Source: Roseiarcus sp963776665 (GTDB taxonomy: Bacteria; Pseudomonadota; Alphaproteobacteria; Rhizobiales; Beijerinckiaceae). Taken from it: DNA of 64,000 nucleotides. Under the pieces are notes generated by a model, which did not search any database, had not been told where the DNA came from, and saw nothing but the letters and a program-made list of their open reading frames with translations. How positions within the stretch are numbered: position 1 is the stretch's first letter; each line of letters begins with the position of its first letter. A program made the position numbers and the translations under genes. Shown here one piece after another: positions 54,124 to 63,050 of the stretch. Location: contig CAVZNQ010000027.1 of the NCBI GenBank assembly GCA_963776665.1, positions 32,652 through 96,651 of the forward strand. Reading direction: 5' to 3'.

Positions 54124-54603
54124 ATGATGAAACTGCAATGTGCGTTCGAAGCCGGCCGCCGCCGGAGTTGGCTGAGTGGCCCCAATAGCGAGGGCGGAAG
54201 CGCTGTCGCTTTCGCCGCGGCGGCGCCGCTGATGGTGCTCGCCGTCGCCGTCGCCGCCGATCACGCCCATGTCTCCCGCTTCCGAACTCAGGTTCAACTC
54301 GCGGCGGGCGCGGCCTCGCTCGCCGCCGCCGGGGCGATCGCGCGCCATCCGGAGAGCGGCGGCGAAAGCCTCGGCGCCCGGGCCGCCGGCATTGCTTTCG
54401 CCCGCAACGCCCCGCGCGGAGCGAGTGGAAAGCTGTCGGTGGCGGCGACCAGCACCGCCGCCGTCGTGACCGCAACCGTCGGCTATGACGGGATTGCCCC
54501 CAGCAATTTCGGGTCCGCGCTCGGCTACGCGGCCTTCCACGTCAGCGCCTCGGCGACGTCGCAAGCCCTCGTCGCCGATTCGCAAACCACCGCGACGCCC
54601 TGA
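54124..54603 (+). CDS. TadE/TadG-like single-pass protein
   Basis: 159 residues. A Gly-rich turn and one hydrophobic helix near the N-terminus (GGSAVAFAAAAPLMVLAVAV) are followed by a helical and Ser/Thr/Ala-rich exported part (VQLAAGAASLAAAGAIAR, ATSTAAVVTATVGYDG). This is the layout of Tad pilus-associated pseudopilins. No other tad gene is nearby, so it may be an orphan. ATG 54124 or 54127. Confidence 0.65.
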   Translation: MMKLQCAFEAGRRRSWLSGPNSEGGSAVAFAAAAPLMVLAVAVAADHAHVSRFRTQVQLAAGAASLAAAGAIARHPESGGESLGARAAGIAFARNAPRGASGKLSVAATSTAAVVTATVGYDGIAPSNFGSALGYAAFHVSASATSQALVADSQTTATP

Positions 54604-54693
54604 CCGCTCGCCGGTTTGGCCCCCGAGCCAGGTCCGCTATAGCTGTGAGGGGCGCCGGCCAGCGGCGGAAAGCCCCGCGAGCGGCGAGGGCGC

Positions 54694-55110
54694 ATGACCG
54701 GCCACATCGATCCGACCAAGGAGACGTTCGCCGCCTTTCGCGCCGACGACCGGCCGGGGCCGATCCATATGCTCAACCTCGTCCGTCTGCGTGCTCGCGC
54801 GGCCTATCCGGACGGGCGGGAGGCGACCGGGGCCGAGGCCTACGAGGCTTACGGGCGCGAGAGCCTGCCGGTCTTTTCCCGGCTCGGCGGCAGGGTCGTC
54901 TGGCGCGGCCGGTTCGAGCACACGCTGATCGGGCCGGCCGAGGAGCGCTGGGATCTCGCGTTCATCGCCGAATATCCGAGCGTCGCCGCCTTCGTCGCCA
55001 TGATCCGCGATCCCGTCTATCGCGAGGCGGTCAAACACCGGCAGGCGGCGGTCGAGGATTCGCGCCTGATCCGGCTCGAACCGGGCGCGGCGGGCGTGGG
55101 GTTTGGCTGA
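54694..55110 (+). CDS. DUF1330 protein
   Basis: 138 residues with the DUF1330 ferredoxin-like fold: PGPIHMLNLVRLRARAAYPD, EAYEAYGRESLPVFSRLGG, and WDLAFIAEYPSVAAFVAMI. The family is of unknown function, with small dimeric proteins often near oxidative genes. ATG 54694 is the natural start. Confidence 0.85.
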   Translation: MTGHIDPTKETFAAFRADDRPGPIHMLNLVRLRARAAYPDGREATGAEAYEAYGRESLPVFSRLGGRVVWRGRFEHTLIGPAEERWDLAFIAEYPSVAAFVAMIRDPVYREAVKHRQAAVEDSRLIRLEPGAAGVGFG

Positions 55111-55140
55111 AGTCGCGCCGCTCGGGCTGTGCGACGAGAC

Positions 55141-55515
55141 TTAGGCGGCCTCCTCGATGTCGAAGCGGGCCACCTTGCCCTCTCGAAGACGGAAAACGTG
55201 TCCGACCGTCTTGTCCTTGAGCCCGTGCGTCTGCCCCTCGAGCGGTTTGCCTTCGAGGTCGCGGACCGACTGCCGGACTTCCGCGACGATCGCGCCATCC
55301 GCGGTCCGGTGAAAGCCGACCGGCTCGACGTGCGGACTGACCATGGTCCACTGACGCGTCCAATACGCGCGCACGGCCTCGCGGCCATGGACGTGGCCGC
55401 CTTCCATCCCGTTGGCCCAGGCGACATCATCGGTGAGCGCGGTCAGGACGCCGTCTATGTCCCGCGCGTTGAAGCGATCGTAGATACGCTCCAGGACTTT
55501 GACGTCATCGTCCAT
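55141..55515 (-). CDS. SnoaL-like NTF2-fold protein
   Basis: 124 residues. VLERIYDRFNARDIDGVLTA, VAWANGMEGGHVHGREAVRA and a C-terminal VFRLREGKVARFDI are typical of the SnoaL/ketosteroid-isomerase-like fold. The ligand is unknown. ATG 55515 follows AAGGAG. It is divergent from a MarR gene 90 bases away and is probably its target. Confidence 0.83.
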   Translation of the reverse strand: MDDDVKVLERIYDRFNARDIDGVLTALTDDVAWANGMEGGHVHGREAVRAYWTRQWTMVSPHVEPVGFHRTADGAIVAEVRQSVRDLEGKPLEGQTHGLKDKTVGHVFRLREGKVARFDIEEAA

Positions 55516-55551
55516 GGGTTTTCTCCTTGCCAAGCGTAGATGTTGCGCTGA

Positions 55552-55573
55552 GATACATATGCACGTATATATC
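55552..55573. promoter_or_regulatory. AT-rich inverted repeat between SnoaL-like and MarR genes
   Basis: GATACATATGCACGTATATATC reads as GATACATAT facing GATATATACG on the other strand. It lies midway between the two divergent starts. It stands out in a GC-rich region and fits a MarR operator controlling both genes. Confidence 0.55.
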
Positions 55574-55604
55574 TGCGCCGGGCCAGGCGCAAGGGGTGAG
55601 GCGA

Positions 55605-56084
55605 ATGGATTTGGACGTGCTCTCGACGCCTGGGCATCTGATCAGTCTCGCGGCGCGCGGGTTCGCCCGCTTGAGCGAAGCGCGGCTGAGGCCGCTCGGC
55701 TTCGGGGTTGGGCATCTGCCGGTGCTGGTGGCGCTTCAGGACGGCCGGGCGAGCACGCAACGCGACCTCGCCCGCTTCGCCAGGATCGAGCAGCCGCCGA
55801 TGGCGCAGATGCTCGCCCGCATGGAGCGGGACGGGCTGATCGAGCGCGCGCGCGACCCCACTGATGGGCGCAGCAGCCGGATCACCCTGACCGAGGCCGC
55901 GGAAGCGCGCCTGCCGGACGCGATCGCCGCTTTGCTGCGGGGCAATCGTGAGGCGCTGCGCGCCTTCACCGACGAGGAGGCCGGGCTGCTGGTCGCCCTG
56001 CTCACCCGCCTGATCGCCAACCTCGATCGGATCGCGGGCGTCGAAGCGCCGGCTGGCGCGCCAATTTCCGGGAACGGAGACTGA
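55605..56084 (+). CDS. MarR-family regulator
   Basis: 159 residues. The winged helix is clear: LPVLVALQDGRASTQRDLAR, then IEQPPMAQMLARMERDGLIE and RARDPTDGRSSRITLTEAAE (the wing). MarR proteins repress nearby genes and release DNA on binding phenolics or oxidants. It probably controls the divergent SnoaL-like gene and itself. Confidence 0.88.
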   Translation: MDLDVLSTPGHLISLAARGFARLSEARLRPLGFGVGHLPVLVALQDGRASTQRDLARFARIEQPPMAQMLARMERDGLIERARDPTDGRSSRITLTEAAEARLPDAIAALLRGNREALRAFTDEEAGLLVALLTRLIANLDRIAGVEAPAGAPISGNGD

Positions 56085-56227
56085 CAGGAAGGGTCGGTTC
56101 CGGACCCCGTACGCCGGGCCGCCCCCACAAACAAAAGCGTTAACAAAATTTTTCGACATTTTCTTTCCGCGAATCAAAATTTGCCGTATGTTTGATTCCG
56201 AATCGCGGAATCACGATGGAGAGGGCG

Positions 56228-56443
56228 ATGGCTGAGGCGGGCGACGGCGCGGAGATCGGCGGCGCGGCGGGGAGCGAAAAGCCCCCGTCGCCGCAGGAAA
56301 TGGCCGAGCGGGCGCTGAGGATGCTCGAGCGGCTCGTCGCCGGCTCGACCCTGATCGAGGTCGCGGCGGGCGAAGGCCTCACGCCGCGGCGGGCGCGGGA
56401 ACTCGTGGCCGAGGTCGTAGCCCAGCGCGGCTTCGACCCTTAA
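56228..56443 (+). CDS. Small helical protein, possible HTH
   Basis: 71 residues. After a Gly/Ala-rich start comes ALRMLERLVAGSTLIEVAAG then EGLTPRRARELVAEVVAQRG, a pattern that could be a small helix-turn-helix (recognition helix PRRARELVAEV). The ATG at 56228 follows GGAG. No family is recognised. Upstream is an AT-rich region (56140-56190) suited to a promoter. Confidence 0.5.
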   Translation: MAEAGDGAEIGGAAGSEKPPSPQEMAERALRMLERLVAGSTLIEVAAGEGLTPRRARELVAEVVAQRGFDP

Positions 56444-56609
56444 GGCGCCCGCAGCGAGAGGCAGGGTTTCCCGAAGGGCCGCCGCGCCCTGCGTCTTGTG
56501 CATGGCAGCAATTTATTGTGCGATGCACCATCAGCCGCCATATTGTGCTACACGTCCGCCCCTGGTCGAGGGAGTCGGATCGGACAGCAGTAAGATTGAG
56601 GAGAGACCG

Positions 56610-56792
56610 ATGCAGTATTTCCACGCCGGAAACCTTCATCAAATCAAGGACGCGCTGCCGGGCGCCTGGGCGACGGTGCATGCGAGCGACACCGTGACGA
56701 TCAGCGAGCTGGCGCGATGCGGCTTCCACCTCGTCGACATGAGCGGCGAAGTCTGGACCATGCATCGGGGAGGGCTGAAACAGGTTGCCTGA
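56610..56792 (+). CDS. Small hypothetical protein, 60 residues
   Basis: Starts MQYFHAGNLHQIKDALPGAW, then TVTISELARCGFHLVDMSGE and WTMHRGGLKQVA. GAGGAGA lies five bases before ATG 56610. It looks soluble with one Cys. The function is unknown. TATTGTGC occurs twice upstream (about 56514 and 56541), which may be a regulatory repeat. Confidence 0.55.
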   Translation: MQYFHAGNLHQIKDALPGAWATVHASDTVTISELARCGFHLVDMSGEVWTMHRGGLKQVA

Positions 56793-56887
56793 AAAACGGG
56801 AGCGCTCAGGCCGGCCATCGGCCGGCGGCGGCGCGCCCGGCGTTCGGAAAAGATAATATATTGAAATATCAGGAGAATTTGGCGAAA

Positions 56888-56992
56888 CGAGGATTTTGAT
56901 TTTGTTGCGGCCGGTTTGGATCTTGTTGCGCCGGATTTTGATTTTGTTGCGCTGGATTTGGCTTTCGTTGCGGTGGATTTGGCTTTTGTTGC
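56888..56992 (-). repeat. Five exact-length 21-bp tandem repeats after ftsK
   Basis: Copies run 56888-56908, -56929, -56950, -56971 and -56992. On the minus strand each starts GCAAC and has the core AAATCC or a variant. The length is a multiple of three. Read on the minus strand the five units encode ATKAKST, ATKAKSS, ATKSKSG, ATRSKPA and ATKSKSS. Differences between copies are mostly K/R, A/S and S/P changes. The array begins 28 bases past the ftsK stop. Confidence 0.85.
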
Positions 56993-57020
56993 GTCCGCTG
57001 AGGCTTCCGGCGCGTCGATC

Positions 57021-59552
57021 TCAATCCTCGCTCAGATCCTCGAAAGCGCCGCGGTCGACGCCATTGCCGATCAGGATCTCCCGCTTGCCGGAGTGGTTCG
57101 GGGGGCTGACCACGCCCTCCTTCTCCATCCGCTCGACCAGCGAAGCGGCCTTGTTGTAGCCGACCGAAAGGCGGCGCTGGATGTAGCTCGTCGACACCTT
57201 GCGGTCGCGCAGAACGATGTTGACTGCCCGGTCGTAATAGTCGGCGGATTCCTCGGCGTCCATCGACCCGGGGGAGGGCAGGGGGCCCTCGTCGTCGACG
57301 TCGAGCGCCTCGTCCTCCTCGGTGATGGCGTGGAGATATTCCGGCGCGCCCTGCCGCTTGAGATGGGCGACGACCTTCTCGACCTCGTTCTCCGACACGA
57401 AGGGGCCGTGAACGCGGGAGATGCGGCCGCCGCCGGCCATGTACAGCATGTCGCCCTGGCCAAGGAGCTGCTCGGCGCCCTGTTCGCCGAGGATCGTCCG
57501 GCTGTCGATCTTGCTCGTCACCTGGAACGAGATCCGGGTCGGGAAGTTGGCCTTGATGGTGCCGGTGATGACGTCGACCGACGGCCGCTGCGTGGCCATG
57601 ATGAGATGGATGCCGGCCGCGCGCGCCATCTGCGCGAGGCGCTGGATGGCTCCCTCGATGTCCTTGCCGGCGACCATCATGAGATCCGCCATTTCGTCGA
57701 CGACGACGACGATATAGGGCAGTTCGTCGAGCGGGATCTCCTCGTGCTCGTAGACCGCCTCTCCGGTCTCGCGGTCGAAACCGGTCTGGACGCTGCGGGT
57801 CAGCGGCTCGCCTTTGGCCACGGCCTCAGCGACGCGGGCGTTGAAGCCGTCGATATTGCGCACCCCGACCTTCGACATTTTCCTGTAGCGGTCCTCCATC
57901 TCTCTCACCGCCCACTTGAGCGCGATCACCGCCTTTTTCGGGTCGGTGACGACAGGGGTCAGGAGATGCGGGATGCCGTCGTACGCCGAGAGCTCCAGCA
58001 TTTTCGGATCGACCATGATGAGCCGGCATCGCTCGGGCTTCATGCGGTACACGAGCGAGAGGATCATGGTGTTGATCGCCACCGACTTGCCCGAACCGGT
58101 CGTGCCGGCGACAAGGAGGTGAGGCATGCGGGCGAGGTCGACGATCACCGGCTCGCCGCCGATCGTCTTGCCGAGCGCGATGGCGAGCCGATGCTTCGAG
58201 TTCTCGAAGTCGTCGCTGGCGAGAAGCTCGCGCAGGTAGACCGTCTCCCGCCGCTGGTTCGGCAGTTCGACGCCGATGGCGTTGCGGCCCTGGACCACCG
58301 CCACGCGGGCCGAGACGGCCGACATCGAGCGGGCGATGTCGTCGGCGAGCCCGATCACCCGCGACGACTTGATTCCCGGCGCCGGCTCGAGCTCATAGAG
58401 CGCGACGACCGGGCCCGGACGGACGTTGACGATCTCGCCCTTGACGCCGAAATCGTCGAGGACGCCCTCGAGCAGGCGCGCGTTCTGCTCCAACGCATCC
58501 TGCGAAATTTTGGCCCCGGCCGATTTCTTCGGCTCGGTCAACATTCCGATCGAAGGCATGATCCACTGGCGGGGCGATGCGGCGAACCGGGGCTCGACGG
58601 CGGGCCGGTTCGCGGTCCTGGGCGCGATGGGCGCAAGCACGACGGGCGGCGCGCCAGCCGACAAGGCCGGGGCCAAGCCTTGCGAGCGGGGAGCATAGGC
58701 GGCCGGATCGGTCAAGGCGTCGTCGACATCGCTGAGGTTTGACCACGGCGCCCGGGCCGCGGCCGGCGTCGGGTCTAGGATGGGCGAGGACCTGTGTGGC
58801 GTCGGGGCGCCGCGGCGCGCGATTCGGCGCAATGCCCCTTTGGCGGCAAGCAGAGCATGAATGACGGCGCCGATCGACACCATGCCGAAGCTCGGCTCGT
58901 CCTCGTCCTCTTTGTCGTCGAAACGCGCCAGCGCCTCGGCGCGCGCCCTTCCGGCCGGATTCGGCGCTGCGCTATCGTCAGGGACGCGCGACGCGCTGCC
59001 GACGCCCGCAGCGGCGGCGAGAGCGAGGATTGAGAATCCGGCGAGGCAGGCGCCGAGAACGATCGTCGCCCAGGCCGAGACCGGAAGGACGCGATGCGGG
59101 AACGAAAGGACGGCGTCGCCGACAACCCCGCCGAGGCCGGTAGGCAGCGGCCAGCTCCCGGGCGCCGGCAGTAGCGACGCCAACGCCGAAGCGGCGATCA
59201 CGCCGCTGAGATAGAGGCCAAATTTCAATCGCGGCCGCTCAAGCCGCCGCTGGGTGAGAAGGCGCCAGCCCCAGAAAGCTGGCGGCGTCAGCAGAGCCGC
59301 AGAGGCAAGGCCGATGAACTGCATCACCAGGTCGGCGGCGATCGCGCCCGGCGCGCCCAGAAGGTTGTGGATGCGCGCGTTGGTCGCATGATTGAGGCTT
59401 GGATCGCTGACCGACCAGGTCAAGAGCGCAAGGCAGAGGCAGGCTACGCCGGCAAGCATGCCGAAGCCGGCAATCTCGGCCGCCCGACGTTTCGGGAAGT
59501 CCCGCACCGAGGCGGGCATGTGGTCGATAAACGAGAACGTCGTCGTACGCAT
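57021..59552 (-). CDS. ftsK: DNA translocase FtsK
   Basis: 843 residues. Four N-terminal membrane helices anchor it at the septum (FIGLASAALLTPPAFWG, ALASLLPAPGSWPLP). A linker follows, then the RecA-like motor with MPHLLVAGTTGSGKSVAINT (Walker A) and YIVVVVDEMADLM (Walker B). The C-terminal gamma winged helix (LSVGYNKAASLVERMEKEGV) reads KOPS sites. FtsK pumps the terminus region at division. The stop comes soon after EDLSED; a one-base change there would extend it into a Lys-rich repeat tail. Confidence 0.95.
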   Translation of the reverse strand: MRTTTFSFIDHMPASVRDFPKRRAAEIAGFGMLAGVACLCLALLTWSVSDPSLNHATNARIHNLLGAPGAIAADLVMQFIGLASAALLTPPAFWGWRLLTQRRLERPRLKFGLYLSGVIAASALASLLPAPGSWPLPTGLGGVVGDAVLSFPHRVLPVSAWATIVLGACLAGFSILALAAAAGVGSASRVPDDSAAPNPAGRARAEALARFDDKEDEDEPSFGMVSIGAVIHALLAAKGALRRIARRGAPTPHRSSPILDPTPAAARAPWSNLSDVDDALTDPAAYAPRSQGLAPALSAGAPPVVLAPIAPRTANRPAVEPRFAASPRQWIMPSIGMLTEPKKSAGAKISQDALEQNARLLEGVLDDFGVKGEIVNVRPGPVVALYELEPAPGIKSSRVIGLADDIARSMSAVSARVAVVQGRNAIGVELPNQRRETVYLRELLASDDFENSKHRLAIALGKTIGGEPVIVDLARMPHLLVAGTTGSGKSVAINTMILSLVYRMKPERCRLIMVDPKMLELSAYDGIPHLLTPVVTDPKKAVIALKWAVREMEDRYRKMSKVGVRNIDGFNARVAEAVAKGEPLTRSVQTGFDRETGEAVYEHEEIPLDELPYIVVVVDEMADLMMVAGKDIEGAIQRLAQMARAAGIHLIMATQRPSVDVITGTIKANFPTRISFQVTSKIDSRTILGEQGAEQLLGQGDMLYMAGGGRISRVHGPFVSENEVEKVVAHLKRQGAPEYLHAITEEDEALDVDDEGPLPSPGSMDAEESADYYDRAVNIVLRDRKVSTSYIQRRLSVGYNKAASLVERMEKEGVVSPPNHSGKREILIGNGVDRGAFEDLSED

Positions 59553-59677
59553 CGCAGACTCGCCGGACCGCCGCAGCGCGATCGCGCGCCGTGTCTTCGC
59601 TGACCCTAAGCGCGTCCAGTTAATGCGGCCCTAACCTTAACGGGCGATAGCCGCGCCACGGCCGGCCCGGCGCGCGA

Positions 59678-59706
59678 AATAAAAATGGACGCCCCGAGGG
59701 GCGTCC
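59678..59706 (-). terminator. Intrinsic terminator of the glnK-amtB operon
   Basis: On the minus strand GGACGCCC-CTCG-GGGCGTCC is followed by ATTTTTAT. A strong 8-bp stem with a 4-base loop and a T-rich tail lies 61 bases after the amtB stop. Confidence 0.85.
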
Positions 59707-59766
59707 AAGGTCCGCGGGGAGGACTTCGCCCGGCGGCGTCGAAAAGCCGCCAGGGCGCCGCGTAGC

Positions 59767-61291
59767 TCAGTGAACGACTTCGCCGTGCAGGGCGAGGTCG
59801 AGGCCGTCGCGCTCAATGTCTTCAGAGACGCGCAGGCCGATGACCGCTTTGATGACAGTCAGGATGATGATCGTGACGATCGCGTCATAGACAATGACCG
59901 TGACGATGCCGATGCACTGGTTGACGACCTGGCCGGGATTGCCTTCGAGCAGGCCGGCGGTGCCGCCATACTGCTGGACCGCGAACACGCCGGTCAGGAA
60001 CGCGCCGATCATGCCGCCGACGCCGTGGACGCCGAAGCAGTCGAGCGCATCGTCATACCCAAACATGTGCTTGAGGCCGGTCGCGCCCCAATAGCAGCCG
60101 ACTCCGCAGGCGACGCCGATCGCCATCGCGCCGACCGGACCGACAAATCCCGAAGCCGGGGTGATGGCAACGAGGCCGGCGACTGCGCCCGAGCAGATGC
60201 CGATCACCGTCGGCTTGCCGCGATGGGCCCATTCTACGAACATCCAGGTGAGGGCCGCCACCGCAGTCGCGATCTGGGTGACCGTCATCGCCATGCCTGC
60301 CTGCACGCCCGCGCTGACCGCGGATCCGGCGTTAAAGCCGAACCAACCGACCCAGAGCAGGCCCGCGCCGATGAAGGTCAGGACCATGTTGTGGCCAGGG
60401 CCGGTGTCGTGGCGCTTGCCCAGCATGATTGCGGCGACCAGGCCCGCGACACCCGCGTTGATGTGCACGACCGTGCCGCCGGCGAAGTCGAGAACCTTGA
60501 CCCAGGCGTCGGGATTGCTCGAGTTGAAGATGCCATCGGGTCCCCAGAGCCAGTGGGCGACCGGCGCATAGACGCAGATCGCCCAGAGACCCATGAACCA
60601 GAGCATCGCCGAGAACTTCATGCGTTCCGCGTACGCGCCGGCGATGAGCGCGGGCGTGATGATCGCGAAGGTCATCTGGAAGCACATGTAGACGGTTTCG
60701 GGGATCGTCGGCGCTAGCGGGTTCGGATTGCCGATGCCGCCGTTGTTCACGTCGCTGAGAATGCCCTGGAGGAAAACTCGACTCAGTCCGCCGATGAACG
60801 GCGTGCCTGCCGTGAAAGAAAGCGAATAGGTGACAATCGCGTAGACCACTGTCACCAGAGCGGTGATCGCGAAGCTCGTCATGACGGTGTCGCCGACGTT
60901 CTTCTTGCGCACCATGCCGCCGTAGAAGAGCCCGAGACCCGGGATCGTCATCATCAGCACGAGCGCGACGGACGTCAGCATCCAGGCCGTGTCTCCACCG
61001 CTCGGCGTGCAGTTGGTGAGCACGGCCGGCACCGCAGCGACGGCTGCGTATTTGTCGGTCTCAGCGACTGCGGCGCTGGCCGCCGCGCAGGCGGGGGTCG
61101 CGGGCGGCGGCGGCTTTGCCGCGAGCGGCGGGCGAGCGGGCGGGAGCAGGAGCGGCCGGAGCCGCGGCGGCGGGCGCATCGGTCGTCGCCGGCGCCGTAG
61201 TTTGCGCGACGGCTGCAGCCGGCGACAGGCCGATGAAGACGGCTGCCGCCAGCGCCGGGGCGAGGCGAGAGAGTTTATCTGTCAGGTTCAT
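59767..61291 (-). CDS. amtB: Ammonium transporter AmtB, frameshifted in the leader region
   Basis: The ATG at 61291 gives a signal peptide (LAPALAAAVFIGLSPAAAVA) and an Ala/Pro linker. Near 61116 a +1 shift moves the coding to the main frame, which has the full eleven-helix transporter: WMLTSVALVLMMTIPGLGLF, the pore histidines in YAPVAHWLWGPDG and FGVHGVGGMIGAF. Ammonium is recruited and NH3 conducted. It lies downstream of glnK, whose product blocks it under nitrogen excess. Confidence 0.93.
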
Positions 61292-61334
61292 AGTTCAGGG
61301 ACTTCGATCTCGAATGGAAGCCGTGCGCCATAGG

Positions 61335-61673
61335 TCAGAGCGCATCCTTATCCTTCTCGCCCGTGCGGATCCGTACCGCCGAGTTGAGGCCGTAGACGAA
61401 GATTTTCCCGTCGCCGATCTGGCCGGTGCGCGCCGCAGCAACGATCGCCTCGACGACCTTGTCGGCGACGTCTGCGTTGACCGCGACTTCGATTTTCAAC
61501 TTGGGAAGGAAACTCACCGCGTATTCGGCTCCGCGATAGATTTCGGTATGCCCCTTCTGTCGGCCGTAGCCCTTGACCTCAGTAACCGTCAGGCCGTGCA
61601 CCCCGATGGCGGTGAGCGCATCGCGCACCTCCTCCAGCTTGAACGGCTTTATGATCGCCATTACGATTTTCAT
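61335..61673 (-). CDS. glnK: P-II signalling protein GlnK
   Basis: 112 residues, exactly the P-II length. The T-loop (GYGRQKGHTEIYRGAEYAVS) has the tyrosine that GlnD uridylylates, and TGQIGDGKIFVYGL and AVRIRTGEKDKDAL complete the signatures. It senses 2-oxoglutarate and ATP/ADP and gates AmtB. ATG 61673 was preferred over an in-frame upstream codon at 61736. Confidence 0.95.
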   Translation of the reverse strand: MKIVMAIIKPFKLEEVRDALTAIGVHGLTVTEVKGYGRQKGHTEIYRGAEYAVSFLPKLKIEVAVNADVADKVVEAIVAAARTGQIGDGKIFVYGLNSAVRIRTGEKDKDAL

Positions 61674-61767
61674 TAGCCTCGCCCCCATGAGACGCGCCGC
61701 GGCGGTGATCGACCACGCCGCCTCGTGCAGTGACATCGGAACGCAACGCGCCCCGCCCGACGCGCCT

Positions 61768-61783
61768 TACAAGGCTCGTGCCA
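61768..61783 (-). promoter_or_regulatory. Sigma54-type promoter for glnK-amtB
   Basis: Minus strand TGGCAC-GAGCC-TTGTA, matching the -24/-12 consensus TGGCAC-N5-TTGCW except for one base in the -12 part. It lies about 95 bases before the glnK ATG. It implies control by nitrogen status through NtrC. I could not find convincing NtrC sites upstream. The rest of the 61674-62079 gap has no gene and should also hold the ispH promoter. Confidence 0.75.
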
Positions 61784-62079
61784 TGGTGCGCCGGGCGGTC
61801 TAACGGTCTGAAAAGGAATTGCTATTTCGGGGTGAGCGGACCGCAGGCGACTGCCGGCTCGGTCCGATGGGGCGTTTGATGAGAAAATAGACGCGTATGA
61901 ATTAGTCGCATCACGACAACTAGCGGCGGGTGATCGCGGCGAGCCGCCAGCGGTCACTTGCGTAGGGCGTCTGTCGAGGCTTATAGATTCGGTTGCTATT
62001 AATCACGATAATCCGGTGGAATTCCGTCGTATCTGCGATAATTGCGAGACCGCCGAGCCTTCGGTGAAAGAGTGGGTGG

Positions 62080-63025
62080 ATGAAGATTATTCTGGCTCAG
62101 CCTCGCGGGTTTTGCGCGGGGGTTGTCCGCGCGATTGATGTCGTCGAGCGGGCTCTGGCCAAGTACGGCGCCCCGGTCTACGTGCGCCACGAGATCGTAC
62201 ATAATCGTCATGTCGTCGAAATCGCTCCAGGCGAAAGGCGCCCACTTCGTTGAAGATTTGGACGAGGTTCCGGAGGGTGCGGTGACGATCTTCAGCGCGC
62301 ATGGCGTGTCGCGAAAAGTCGAAGACGACGCCAAGGCGCGGTCGCTTCCGACCATCGATGCGACTTGTCCGCTCGTCACCAAAGTGCATAATCAAGGCCG
62401 ACGGTACGTCGCTCAGGGCCGGACCGTGGTCTTCATAGGGCATGCCGGACATCCGGAGGTCGAAGGGACGCTAGGCCAGATCGACGGCGAATTGCACCTC
62501 GTTGAAAACGAAGACGACGTGGAAAGGCTTTCCATCCCGGCCACCGCGCCGATAGCCTATATCACTCAGACCACGTTGAGCGTCGACGACACGAGGAACG
62601 TCATCGCGGCGTTGCATCGACGCTTCAGCGATGTCGCGGGGCCGGAGATTCGTGATATCTGCTACGCGACGCAAAACCGGCAGACCGCGGTGCAGGAGTT
62701 GTCGCGGATCGCCGACATCCTGATCGTTGTCGGCGCGCGCAACAGCTCCAACTCCAATCGGCTGCGCGAAATTGGCGAGGAGGCGGGTCTTCCGAGCTAT
62801 CTCGTTGCCGACAGCAGCGAGATCGATACGGAATGGGTGCGCGACGCCTCGGTTGTCGGAGTCACCGCCGGCGCATCCGCGCCTGAGGTTGTGGTTGAGG
62901 ACGTGGTGCAAACGTTGATGCAGATCGCGCCGTCGGAAGTCTCAGCTCTCGACGGGCCAATGGAAACCGTGAGCTTTCGCCTTCCGGCGGAGCTCATGGA
63001 TTTAACTGGTCGAACCCATCGATGA
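62080..63025 (+). CDS. ispH: 4-hydroxy-3-methylbut-2-enyl diphosphate reductase IspH, frameshifted
   Basis: Last step of the MEP pathway, giving IPP and DMAPP, with an iron-sulfur cluster held by three cysteines. The first frame reads LAQPRGFCAGVVRAIDVVER and HEIVHNRHVVE. At 62219-62221 (GAAATCG) one extra A shifts it; the next frame continues SLQAKGAHFVEDLDEVPEGA, IDATCPLVTKVHNQGRRY and CYATQNRQTAVQEL to RTHR. All three cysteines are covered by the corrected product. IspH is essential in organisms without the mevalonate route, so an error in the sequence is likely. Confidence 0.9.
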
Positions 63026-63050
63026 ACCGAGCTTAGTAGGGGATTTCCGT

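Noticed and set aside
56888..56992. 21-bp repeats as a CRISPR array
   Set aside because: Units are contiguous without spacers and there are no cas genes.
56916..58742. 608-residue open frame opposite the ftsK 3' half, beginning in the 21-bp repeats
   Set aside because: Antisense of FtsK motor motifs. The repeat reading LDLAFVA is simply the complement of the Lys-rich reading.
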